NCBI GenBank assembly: GCA_963693085.1
Contig: OY856410.1
Coordinates: 889,589,835-889,653,834, forward strand
Reading direction: 5' to 3'
Length of the DNA: 64,000 nucleotides
DNA from: Alisma plantago-aquatica
Taxonomy: Eukaryota > Streptophyta > Magnoliopsida > Alismatales > Alismataceae
Within the stretch, counting starts at the first letter, position 1. Each line of letters opens with the position of its first letter. The notes below the pieces were generated by a model. The model worked only from the letters and a program-made list of their open reading frames with translations. It did no database searches and was not told the DNA's origin. The translations under genes were made by a program, and so were the position numbers. Below, one piece after another: positions 1 through 10,367 of the stretch.

Positions 1-452
1 AGTATTACATGTTGGTGAGGGTTCTTAATTGGTGACACCCAAGTTATGTTCTATCCATATATTCAATCTTATTAAAAATATCTACACTATTCTTATTTTG
101 TTGAGTTGAATTTACTTTTACTTTTTGTTGCCTATTTCTTTGTTGGATACTTTGTTCCATAAGGAAACCTTATCTCTCCTTTTTTGTTTGACTTATCTAA
201 GCTATGATCTCAAATCCTAAACACTTGTCACCCTTGCCCCTGTTTGCAACATGTTTCAACACAAGATCATGCATGTATTATCATAGTGGGCGTTTATGTA
301 TTAGGTTATAAATTTAAAGTCAGATAAATCTAGATCTAAGTTCATTTTGGATGTGAGATCTTAGGTTTTTGCATATCCACCTTGATAATGATCCATGGTA
401 TCCACTATATTGAAGATATGATCATATCTAAATGCGATAGTGGTGGTTGATA
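1..452. other. AT-rich flank, no recognised gene
   Basis: This is the DNA to the left of the giant-LTR gypsy insertion, and it resumes at 15467 on the other side. Both strands carry frequent stops and I recognise no protein motif, RNA gene or repeat boundary. Confidence 0.5.
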
Positions 453-457
453 TATAG
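453..457 (+). repeat. Target-site duplication TATAG (left copy)
   Basis: The five bases TATAG lie directly before the LTR start TGTAACATCC. They recur directly after the 3' LTR end at 15462-15466. A perfect 5-bp duplication is what LTR-retrotransposon integrase leaves, so the element ends are fixed to the base. Confidence 0.95.
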
Positions 458-1148
458 TGTAACATCCCTGACCTGGGTTATGAGTTAACCCTAGTTGTTT
501 TTCCTAAATATGTAATTAAATCCTTGTGATTAACTTTGGGCATGTAATTAAGCTTCTCAGAAACATATATTTCAGTTTTTGCTCCTTTTTATATAAAGTT
601 GTAGCATTGTTTTGTAATACAGGGACCTATGTGCAAATTACCCAGTTAGAAGGGTTAACTTGCAATTTGCACATGTTGAGATGTTCCTCTGATGTTGAGA
701 CATCATGAGAATGATGATGGTAAGGTTTGAGGGATTTCCCAAGCTTGGGCACCAAGGTGCAGCTGTGAAGGCAATCCCTGTGCTTGAAAACCCTAAATTG
801 GAGTAAAGTGCAATTTACCCAATTTGAGGGGTGCAACTTGTAAAATACATCATCTAAAATATCTTTTAAGACTCTTGTAATCATTTAGAGAAGAAAGGAT
901 GAAGAGGTCACTTTAATTGAATAATCATATAATGAAAAACACCTTTGTGATTGAATAATCAAGGTGTATGTATAATAGCCTTTTATGTGTATGCTTAACT
1001 AATAGGTCGATCTTCTTTGCTCTCATTTCTTGACCTTAGAAGAAGGTTTGTCCTTAGAATTAATATGAAGGGACGAGCATAGAAGGATGGAGGGACTTAG
1101 TTGAAAATATGGAGAACTTATGAGCTTATGTTGAAACCTCATCCCAAG

Positions 1149-1156
1149 TATATAAG
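1149..1156 (+). promoter_or_regulatory. Predicted TATA box of the 5' LTR
   Basis: TATATAAG lies 691 bp from the LTR start and is followed by a pyrimidine-rich stretch and CACTTAGC. The solo LTR at 17034 has the same TATATAAGCT plus pyrimidine context 706 bp from its start, and the third gypsy LTR has CTATAAG at 658 bp. A TATA box here makes U3 only about 0.7 kb. Almost all of the LTR would then be R/U5 and transcribed, giving a leader of about 4.5 kb before gag. That is inference, because no transcript data are available. Confidence 0.65.
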
Positions 1157-1644
1157 CTCTCTACTTCACTTAGCAAGGAAACTCTTCCTTCGTTTCTTTC
1201 ACTGTTCCTTTTACCCAAACTGACTAAAGAAGATCTGTGGAGCTCAGGAGGACGACCAAGGAGTGCAAGGTAGGTTTGAATCCTCCCTTTTGCTTAAGTT
1301 CATGGTTAGAACTCGAATTCAAGGTTAAATTGATGGCTAGCTCACATAGCTCTATCTTTCTAGCCATCTCTTCTCGACTGTCCTTGGAAGGATCACCTTG
1401 GACGACCTGTGGAAGCTCAAGGACGCCATTAAAATCTTGGAGCTCAAGGAGCAAGCTTTAGGCGGGTTTTATAACTCTAAACCTATGCTTTGTTATATAC
1501 ATCTCGTTTATGCTTTTAGATGATAGTTCTTCTTCTTCTCTACCTTCCTTGCTACTTTGCAAGCAAATCCGTGAGAAATCCTTGCTGTTCTTGAGCTAGG
1601 AGACGAAGACGTTATTTCCAAAGTTAATCCACTACTTTTCACTT

Positions 1645-3270
1645 TACCAAACGGTCTCCACGAATTGCTCTCTCGGTTTGCAAAACCGTGTGGTGAGCAA
1701 ACGGTCTCAGGACCGTGTAAGGGCAAACGGTCTTCAAGACCGTTTAGCCGCATTGACCGAGCGTGGACCGTATAAGATTTCTGTTCATAATTATGTAGGC
1801 TAATCACAAACAAAATTTGAGATGATAACTCCAAAGGAATCGTGAGATATGGCCATTTTAATCAACAACTTTAATTGAATTTACTCCTGATTTCCAATCT
1901 GTTGAAATCGCCCTTTTTGGGCAAACGGTCTCAAGACCGTGTAAGAACGTTGACCAAGCGTTGAACGTATGAGATTACTGTTCAAAATAATGTTAATTAA
2001 TAACTCACCAAATTTGATGGACTAATTCCAAACGAGCTAAGAGTTGAAGGATGATTACTAGGGTAAACCTTAATTGAAATCAGTACTGAAATCTCAATGA
2101 ATTGATTAAGTGTTTTTGGGTTGATTAACCCAAACGGTCTCAAGACCATTTGGGGATCAACCAAATGATCTCAAGACCGTGTGGGGAATCACCCAAGACC
2201 GTGTGGAGGTCTGGGGTCAAGTATAGTTGACCAATTGAAGGTATAAAGATACCAAATTACATTGCAATTAAGTATTGATATGATAATCAACTCAATAGAT
2301 CCAACCTTGAAGAATTTTCACTAGAATACAAAAGTTGGATGGGCAAACGGTCTCAAGACCGTTTGGAACCCATCCAAACGGTCTCAAGACCGTGTGGTGA
2401 CAACCCAAGACCGTTTGGAGGTCTAGGGTTAAGGTAATTTGATCAATTGAGGGCCCAATTGCAATAGGTTATTGAATTAATCAAAATACTGATTTGAGAC
2501 TCAATCAAGGTTCAACTCCTATCAAATCACATTATATTTTGATGAAATATTGGGCAAACGGTATCAAGACCGTGTGGAGTTCATCCACATGATCTCAAGA
2601 CCGTTTGGGCTAAGTTTGGGCCCAATTGGAGCTCAATTGAAGGGTTCAACCTTGTGTTGATTTCACATTGTTGGGTGTTGATGGTTGAACGTTGATGGAC
2701 CTTAATTGAACCAACTTCAACCCTAATTGGATAACAATTAAGGGTCAATTGAGTGACCAATTGGTTAAACATAAACCTAATTAACTCAATCTATAAGTGG
2801 TTACCATGGCTTTGACCATTTGGAGGCTTCAACATTGATAATCATAAACGATTGAAATCATTGAACCATGTTGGAGGTCCAAACGGTTTGAGACCAAGTG
2901 GACCAAACGGTCTCAAGACCGTTTGAGCTCACACGGTCTCAAGACCGTTTGAGACCTCACGGTCTCAATACCGTTTGAGGTCACACGGTCTCAAGACCGT
3001 GTGTGGCCTCATGGTCTCAAGACCGTTTGGGGACAAACGGTCTCAAGACCGTTTGGACTCAAACGATCTCAAGATCGAGAGACATCAAACGGTCTCAAAC
3101 CGTGTAAGCCCTCTCGGTCTTGAAGTCAAACTTGCTAAATGGTCTACACTCTCACATGGTTTGGGAACACGACCTTGAAGGTCACAAGGTCTTGGAGTCA
3201 ACCCTAGCAAACGCTCAACTCATCCAAACGGTCTCAAACCGTTTGGAGGTTGAAGGTTGAAACCGTTTGA
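1645..3270 (+). repeat. Array of short CpG-bearing palindromes in the 5' LTR
   Basis: Interspersed copies of a hairpin-forming motif, typically arm CCAAACGGTCT, spacer CA, arm AGACCGTTTGG. Variants end in CACACGG/CCGTGTG. Spacing is irregular at first (about 1698, 1723, 1921, 2131, 2344, 2374, 2554). It then becomes quasi-tandem at about 25 bp from 2878 to 3060, and degenerate half-motifs continue to about 3270. Many variants differ from the main form by C-to-T or G-to-A. The same array is in the 3' LTR. Confidence 0.9.
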
Positions 3271-3799
3271 GGTTTTCAAAGGTTGATTTCACTTAATCAC
3301 TTGAAGATGTAAATGGTTCAATGATGCTCAAATCTAAACCCTAATGGTAACTTAGGACATTAGGGGATTAATTGACTAATGAATTAACCCATGATGGTGA
3401 TCAATGGGGTGAATTACCAAAATACCCTTGAGGGGTTTAATTGAGTAAAACCTTGTTCAAATCAAACCCTAATCACATGATAGTAATGTTTTGGCTTATG
3501 TTAGCCCATGAGGACTTAACCCAACCTGATCTAGAGTGGTGTTATCATCATCTACTAGTATGAGGAGAAAGAAAGTATCTTAAGAGAGAGAAAGTACCTT
3601 AAGAGAGAGAAAGTACCCTTTTTGGGTGGACACTCAAGTAAAGAACCTTCAATACACATGAATGTGCATGATTAGGGTATGATCCACCTATGTGAGATCA
3701 TGGAAACCCTAATTATGATATATGATGAATCTTAAGCTAATCTGAGAGCATCAATGATGATGTTCCTCATACATGATGATGTTATGAGTTCAATTCACC

Positions 3800-3951
3800 A
3801 TGTGATGTGAATAGTAAACTCTAATTCAAGGGTAATGACATGTGATGTGAATAGTAAACCCTAATTCAAGGGTAATGACATGTGATGTGAATAGTAAACC
3901 CTAATTCAAAGGTGATGACATGTTATATGAGTATTAAACTCTATTTGATAA
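3800..3951 (+). repeat. 40-bp tandem repeat in the 5' LTR
   Basis: A 40-bp unit starting ATGTGATGTGAATAGTAAAC occurs about three times in tandem, followed by a more diverged fourth copy. The same block is at 13726-13877 in the 3' LTR. Confidence 0.85.
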
Positions 3952-5084
3952 GAATCAAAGAACTTAGCTCTTATGACAAGAGTGGAAAGTATAATCATTG
4001 TTTTGAATTACCTTTATTAGTTGAATTAACCATGTAGGTTCTGATATGGAGGTGATCATATCCAGGTATGGATGATGATACTATATTCATTAAAGGCATG
4101 TTGATAGCTTTATGAATAAGTAAAGTATCTTGATGCCTTGTCAGTGGCATTCTATTATAATAATGGGCTGTGAGAGCAATGATAACCATCAAAGTCATGC
4201 TTTAGAGATGACTTGTGATGAGTATAATGAGAAATGATGATTGATGTGAGTTAGGCTTGTTACATTTAGTATTCTCCTTTTATAGTTGTTATGCTACTGT
4301 TATTGTTTGAAGAACAATGTGTGATATTAAATGAATACTGAATGTACCTAACTAATCAAGTATAATGTAGAGCCCTGATCATAGACCCATCATTGTCAGA
4401 GATCAAATGATGGTGCAACAGGTTTTCCTAAGGGAACTCCTGGATCACATACTATTGAGTATGTGGGGTATATGGATGTGTAGAACCTTTCATCCTAGTG
4501 TAGGAAATTGATGTAGATATGTAATCCGTCAATCCTTCACTACAATTCCATACCGTATCAGTAGTAGGTAAACATGAAACCTCCTGATGATGAAGAAAAC
4601 ATAGATATCCGTATCAGTGGAGATAAACATGAAATCTCCTGATGACGAAGAGAGTACAAAACACCACTGTAACTCTAAAATAGCGAAGGACCAGTTTACC
4701 CTGGTGAGCTATGATAGTAGAGACACAAGATGTCCTACAAGTGATCCTCTTACTGACTGAGGAAGGTGAAGGTCATGAGAATCCGGCTCTCTTAATGACC
4801 TATGTATGATACTGATGTGACTTCTTAGCGATCAGTTGGAGTATGAGTGGTATGCCTCATCTCCACAGGGCATAATATTGTTTGTAAAACATAATCAACC
4901 GCATAGTATACCTGTTAGAGATAACTACGAGTTAGTTGATTGATGATACATTGTAATAGTGCTTATATTCTTCATGTCTCATAAATGTTGAGCGCTTGTT
5001 TATAGCTGCAACTGCTATTGAATACTTTGAAAGCTTTACTGCTTAAGATATTCTTTGATGTTATAATAAAGCTTCTGGCGGAGA

Positions 5085-5300
5085 GTTATAACTCTCGCTG
5101 GGACAATTATGTAAAATTGTCTCACCCCGTAGACTTCAAATTTTTAGGTGGACGTCGGAGATAGAAGAACCGGTCTACAGGTGACCAGTCCCAGCAGCAG
5201 CAACACCACGATCAGTAGTAAATCTCAGGTGGAGATTTAGCCTGCCATGTGGTGTGGTTAGAGTCAGTCCTATGTGTCCTCTGTACTCTCAGGTCTTGGA
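5085..5300 (+). promoter_or_regulatory. Conserved 3'-LTR blocks (5' LTR)
   Basis: Two blocks here recur in the other gypsy LTRs of the window although the rest has diverged. One is GAGTTATAACTCTCGCTGGGACA, written here as GAGTTATAAC plus TCTCGCTGGGACA, followed by TCTCACCCC and TTTTAGGTGGACG. The other is GTCCTATGTGTC followed by ACTCTCAGGTC. Counterparts are at 14998-15222, 20708-20925 and 54325-54515. Conservation across families suggests a functional cis element such as RNA processing, polyadenylation or packaging. The function is not shown by the sequence. Confidence 0.6.
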
Positions 5301-5540
5301 AGTCTTTTGGTTATGAGTTCTTGAGATTTTGTATCTTGTTGTATATAATTACTCAAGAAGTAATTATCATGAGATGTAAACAGTTTATCTCCTTTTATGA
5401 ATGATGCTTTATGGATTCAAGCTCTTGTCTCAAAAAGTTTTAATTTCCCGTGATTTTTGTTTTCCGCTGTTAATCGAATCGCTTCCGCTAAGTTCAAATC
5501 GTGTTTATATCGTGGTTTGGAGATCAGAGCCCACAATTAG

Positions 5541-5552
5541 TGGTATCAGAGC
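5541..5552 (+). other. Primer-binding site (initiator tRNA-Met)
   Basis: TGGTATCAGAGC lies 5 bases after the LTR end. It is the usual plant LTR-retrotransposon sequence complementary to the 3' end of initiator tRNA-Met, where minus-strand DNA synthesis starts. Confidence 0.93.
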
Positions 5553-5666
5553 TCTAGGTCAGTTGAGTCTACAGAGGCATAGGACTTAGGATGTCGAGTC
5601 TATCTTTAGTACTCCTTCCTTATCTAATAGAATCTTCTACTCCTCAGGAGAAGAAGATACATAAGG

Positions 5667-6416
5667 ATGGCTGAGCCTCATGATGAGTACGTGGTAGAGA
5701 GTAGTGCTAGTGCACCTCAAGGCGGTGCAAGGGTTCCAAGAATAGAACAGCCTGCACCAGAGTCACCAAGAGATCCACCCCAGTTTGACCCAGCCGACAT
5801 GGGTAACCCAGCTGTACAGACAATGTTCGGGCAGTTTATGACTGCCATGACACACATAACTGACAGGATGCCCATGCCTGCACCGAGGACACCTGTCCAG
5901 CCTGAAGCACAAGGTATCGGTAAGACGTTCGAACGACTTCATCGTGTCGGAGCTACCGAGTACTTTGGGACTGCCGACCCCGCAGATGCTGACCTATGGT
6001 TGACAGAGTTGGAGAAGGCTTTCAGGATTCTTATTATCCCAGAAGATGAGAAGGTTAGACATGCTGTCTATCTTCTCAAAGGCAGTGCTGGTCACTGGTG
6101 GAACATGGAAGAGCAGAAGAGACCTAGAATAGAGTTCTCATGGGAAGAGTTTCGTCGGGAATTTATCAATAGATATTTTCCAAAGACCTTCCTAGATGAG
6201 AAGATCTCTCAGTTTGAGAGATTGAGGCAGGGCATGATGAACATTAGCGAATATGAAGCTAAATTCATGGAATTGCTGCAGTTCTGTCCGCACATGGCTG
6301 CCACAGATGAGGAAAGAATCAGGAGATTCGAGAAGGGTTTGAATGCTGATATGTCAACCCCTGTGTCTGCCTTAGAAAACCGAGAGAGATTCTCTACCTT
6401 AGTTGAGTCAGTCTGA
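5667..6416 (+). pseudogene. gag (capsid region), ends at an in-frame TGA
   Basis: This is the N-terminal part of the gag-pol polyprotein, 249 codons from the ATG at 5667 to TGA at 6414. Residues about 85-220 form the plant gypsy gag domain, recognisable by WLTELEKAF, VYLLKGSAGHWW, FINRYFPKTFLDEK and the run ending FEKGLN. The same order occurs in the decayed third gypsy element at 55180-55720. The start is chosen because it is the first ATG in frame after the primer-binding site. The frame continues without shift past the TGA, so the stop looks like a point mutation rather than a true gag end. Gag would form the cytoplasmic virus-like particle. Confidence 0.9.
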
Positions 6417-7088
6417 AGGATAAAGAGATCTGTGGTTGAGAAGAGGCAAACCCAGAAAAGATATCCACAGTTCCAGGGTTCTTCATCTAGGGATTTCAAG
6501 AAACCTAGATTCTCTACACCTAACCCTCCACCACCCAGATCGAGTTCTCAAACTCAATGGTCACCAAGCAGAGGTAGAGGACGGAGTCAACCGTTCCAAG
6601 GGACTCACAGTTCTGCATCGATGTCAGTTACTGGACCACCCCGACCACAACAACAGGAGAGGAGATGCTACAACTGTGGTAAGGTGGGACACTTGATGAA
6701 GGATTGCCGTTCTAGGCCTGTCAGTGTGACACAACCTCTGAGACAGAATCAACAAGGATCTCAGAGAATGCAATCTCAAGGAGCAGCTCGAGGACATGGA
6801 CAAGCGTCTCAAGCTAGATCATCAGCACCACCTCAACACCAGGCGACAGCGAGGTTCTATGCTATGAACCCACCAGAAGCAGTGGTCAATCCACGGGTAG
6901 TGGGAGGTCAGATGAAACTTTTATATTCTGATATGTCTACATCCTGTGTTGTATCTGTTCTGATTGACCCGGGTGCTACGCAGTCTTTCATCACTCGTAG
7001 AGTGATTCGCAACTGCAATATGACTGTTAGTCATAGGGCAGATAGCTTGTTTTTGGAGACTCCGTTGAGAGGGTCTGCCGTTTTGTAG
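6417..7088 (+). pseudogene. gag C-terminus, zinc knuckle and protease start
   Basis: Same frame as the upstream gag. A basic, Ser/Gln/Pro-rich linker is followed by one CCHC zinc knuckle at about 6662-6707 (RRCYNCGKVGHLMKDC), which binds the element's RNA. The retropepsin region follows, with the active-site stretch LIDPGATQSFITR at about 6958. Family members normally have D-S/T-G-A, and here a proline follows the aspartate. The segment ends at TAG 7086-7088, inside the protease region and without frameshift. Protease function in this copy is doubtful for both reasons. Confidence 0.88.
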
Positions 7089-8336
7089 GAGGTATGCTCT
7101 CCCTGCATCCTCTTCTTTTCTGAACATCGCATTCAAGTGGACCTTATACCACTTGATATGCAAGGATTTGATATAATCCTCGGGATGGATACCTTAGAGA
7201 GGTATAGAGTTGTCTTGGATTGTGAATCCAAGTTGGCTGTGTTTGCTGATGAAAGCAACACATGGATCTTTCAAGGAGAAAGAAAGATTCTGCCCACCTG
7301 TCTTGTGTCAGCTATGGTTGCTGATAAGTTGTTGAGGCAAGGATGTTATGCATTCTTAGCCCATGTGGTAGATGTTACCAAGGAAAGGTCCAATCCTGCT
7401 GAAGTTCCCATAGTCAGGGAATTCGAGGATGTGTTTCCTAGAGAACTTCCTGGTATACCACCACTTCGGGAGATTGATTTTGAAATCAATCTGATCCCAG
7501 ATACAAAACCCATAGCCCAGACTCCGTATAGGATGGCGCCTGCCGAGATGGCAGAACTCAAGAAACAGCTTCAAGAGTTACTTGAGAAGGGCTTTATCCG
7601 ACCGAGCACTTCACCTTGGGGTGCTCCGGTCTTGTTTGTTAAAAAGAAAGATGGGTCAATGCGGTTGTGCATCGACTACAGACAACTCAATAAAGTAACA
7701 ATAAAGAATAAGTACCCTCTGCCGAGGATTGATGATCTCTTTGATCAGTTGCGTGGTGCAACAGTCTTTTCAAAAATAGACTTGAGGTCTAGATATCATC
7801 AACTTCGTATTAAGGATAGTGACATATCCAAGTCTGCCTTTAGGATAAGGTATGGTCACTATGAGTTCACGGTTATGTCGTTTGGACTAACCAATGCACC
7901 AGCTGCATTTATGGAACTCATGAATAGAGTTTTTCGACCTTTCCTTGATCAGTGTGTTGTCATCTTCATAGATGACATTCTAATCTATAGTAAGGATGCT
8001 CAGCAGGATGAGCGGCATCTTCGCCAAGCTTTGACCTTGCTAAGAGAACACAAGCTGTATGCTAAGTTTAGCAAGTGTGAATTCTGGCTGCCGGAGGTAT
8101 CTTTTCTTGGACATGTGATATCTGCTTCGGGAATTCGTGTTGACCCTACAAAGGTAGAATCTGTTCTACAATGGGAACAACCGAAGACACCGACGGAGAT
8201 TCGAAGTTTCTTGGGGTTAGCTGGCTATTATCGAAGGTTCATTAAGAACTTTAGTTCTATAGCCTTACCTTTGACCAAGTTGACCCGGAAAGATGTTCCT
8301 TTTTCTTGGAGTGATAAGTGTCAACAGTCTTTCTAG
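7089..8336 (+). pseudogene. Protease end and reverse transcriptase
   Basis: Frame continued from gag; the first ATG after the stop is at 7137. The protease C-terminal signature [12 protein letters not shown] comes first. A linker follows, and then the complete RT fingers and palm: [61 protein letters not shown] and the catalytic FIDD box (about 7965-7976). The RT connection with [13 protein letters not shown] is present. In the KIDLRSRYH motif the usual Gly after Ser is Arg. It ends at TAG 8334-8336, just before RNase H. RT copies the genomic RNA inside the particle. Confidence 0.93.
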
Positions 8337-9857
8337 TTGTTGAAGGAGAGGTTGACAAGTGCACCTGTGCTTGTACTACCTGAACAAGGAAAAGGATATG
8401 TAGTCTTCTGTGATGCTTCCAAGAATGGACTAGGATGTGTGTTGATGGAGGATAAACAAGTGATTTCTTTTGCTTCCCGACAGCTTAAGAAACACAAGGA
8501 GAATTATCCAACACACGATCTGGAGTTAGCTGCTGTGGTTCATGCCTTGAAGATCTGGAGACATTATCTCTACGGAGAAACATTTCAGATTTTCACAGAC
8601 CACAAGAACCTTAAGTATATCTTCTCTCAGCATGAGCTTAACATGAGGCAACGTCGCTGGATGGAGTTAATCAAGGACTACGACTGTACAATTGATTATC
8701 ATCCAGGCAAGGCCAATATTGTTGCAGATGCCTTGAGTAGGAAATTAGCAACATCAACCATGAATAGAGAACAACTAAACTCTTTAGTATGCTCTAGGAG
8801 AGATATGCTTATCTCTTTAAGGCAAGACAATGTACAGTTGAAGGTGTCATCGTTAGCCGGGTTGTTAGCTGAGATGCATATTAAACCTACCCTAAGAGAG
8901 CAAGTTAAGGAAGCACAACTAGGTGATGCTGCAATTCAGCAGATTAGATCTGAGTATGGAAATGAGAAGCGAGATGGTTTCCATGACTCAGATGACCAAT
9001 TAGTCTGTTATAATGGAAGGATGATAGTGCCGAATGTGGATAACTTGAGGAAGTTAGTCCTGGAAGAAGCTCATTCTTCCATGTATGCTATGCATCCAGG
9101 GAGCACCAAGATGTATCGGAATTTGAAAGATTTGTATTGGTGGCCTGGAATGAAGAAGCATGTTGCAGAATTTGTTCTGAGGTGTCCTGTGTGTCAGCAA
9201 GTTAAAGCTGAACACCAGAAACCTGCAGGAACAATGCAACCTTTACCCATACAACAGTGGAAGTGGGACCATGTGACCATGGACTTTGTTGTTGGCCTAC
9301 CCAAAACAAGCAAAGGACATGATTCTATTTGGGTAGTTGTTGATAGGTTGACTAAGACAGCACATTTCTTACCTGTCAAAACAACCTATTCTGCTGAAAG
9401 GTTATCAAAATTGTATGTTCAAGAGATAGTGCGTTTGCACGGAGTTCCTGTCACAATAGTTTCTGACCGAGGTCCTCAGTTTACAAGTCGTTTTTGGGAA
9501 CAGTTACATAGAGCCTTAGGCACCAAGCTAAGGTTTAGTATGGCCTTTCATCCACAGACTGATGGACAGTCAGAAAGGACCATACAGACCTTAGAAGACT
9601 TGTTGAGAGCATGTGTTCTCCAATTTACCGGAAATTGGGATCTACATCTAAGCTTGATAGAGTTTGCCTATAACAATAGCTATCAGCATAGTATTGATAT
9701 GGCACCTTATGAAGCCTTGTATGGTATACATTGTAGATCACCTCTGTGTTGGTTCGAGACTGGTGAGCGTCAGTTGTTAGGTCCTGATCTTGTGCAGCAG
9801 ACCACAGAGAAGATTAAAGTAATACAACAAAAGATTAAGACTGCACAGGATAGGTAG
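8337..9857 (+). pseudogene. RNase H and integrase catalytic region
   Basis: Frame continues. RNase H carries its acidic residues in [10 protein letters not shown], the [10 protein letters not shown] helix, FTDHKNL and ADALSRK. The integrase has an HHCC zinc finger at about 9067-9210 ([13 protein letters not shown] to RCPVCQQVK). Its catalytic core has aspartates in MDFVVGLP and SDRGPQF and glutamate in [12 protein letters not shown], so the DDE triad is intact. It ends at TAG 9855-9857 within the AQDR-KSYAD stretch that precedes the integrase C-terminal domain. This segment is clearly the best preserved gypsy pol in the window. Confidence 0.93.
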
Positions 9858-10319
9858 AAATCTTATGCTGACAAGCGTCGTAGACCCTTAGAGTTCCAGG
9901 TTGGAGACAGAGTATATCTCAAAGTCTCGCCTTGGAAAGGGGTCCTTCGTTTTGGAAGGAAAGGGAAGTTAGCTCCTAGATTTATGGGGCCTTATACAAT
10001 CATTGAACGGATTGGAAAGGTAGCATATAGACTAGAGCTGCCACCAGAGTTACAGAGGTTACATCCTGTGTTTCACATTTCTATGCTGAAGAAATGTCAC
10101 CCAGACACCGAGACAGTTCTACAACCTATGGAGGTAGAATTGAATGAAGATGTATCTTATGAGGAGGGACCAGTGTCAATCCTTGATAATAGAATTAAAA
10201 GGTTAAAGAAGAAAGATATCAGTCTTGTGAAAGTCCTCTGGAACCACCGTGGTGCTGAAGAAGCCACTTGGGAATTAGAGGATGAGATGAGAAGGAAGTA
10301 TCCTGCCCTTTTCTCTTAG
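9858..10319 (+). pseudogene. Integrase C-terminal domain with chromodomain
   Basis: Frame continues to the natural TAG at 10317-10319. The GPY/F-type module is visible ([20 protein letters not shown], then [12 protein letters not shown]). A chromodomain follows at about 10156-10300 with [18 protein letters not shown] and EDEM. Chromodomains of plant chromoviruses bind modified histones and steer integration to heterochromatin (family knowledge). The ending PALFS just before the polypurine tract is typical of Tekay-type elements. Confidence 0.92.
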
Positions 10320-10353
10320 TATGTTTTATCGATTTCGGGGACGAAATCCTTGT

Positions 10354-10367
10354 AAGGGGTGGATAAT
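10354..10367 (+). other. Polypurine tract
   Basis: AAGGGGTGGATAAT, one base short of the 3' LTR start at 10369. It follows the motif GATTTCGGGGACGAAATCC at 10331-10349, typical of plant gypsy elements. It primes plus-strand DNA synthesis. Confidence 0.85.

Larger units (their letters stand above)
458..5535 (+). repeat. 5' LTR (5078 bp) of the giant-LTR gypsy element
   Basis: The LTR begins TGTAACATCC and ends GAGCCCACA. It matches 10369-15461 along its whole length. By eye, sampled stretches differ by about 1-4%, and the only length difference I found is a 15-bp duplication in the 3' copy near 11357. It contains a TATA box at 1149, a palindrome array at 1645-3270, a 40-bp tandem repeat at 3800-3951, and conserved blocks near its 3' end. 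The short ORFs within it (for example 1508-1834 minus) resemble no family and are not annotated as genes. Confidence 0.95.

Noticed and set aside
1508..1834. 108-codon ORF repeated in both LTRs as a conserved gene
   Set aside because: It recurs only because the LTRs are duplicates, runs into the palindrome array and resembles no family.
2878..3120. CRISPR-like look of regularly spaced about 25-bp palindromic repeats
   Set aside because: It lies inside both LTRs of a plant retrotransposon, spacing is irregular outside the core, there are no unique spacers of constant length and no cas genes.
6414..6416. Programmed readthrough stop between gag and pol
   Set aside because: Possible in principle, but this TGA lies before the zinc knuckle, within gag, and three further stops occur in pol. 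Simple decay is more likely.
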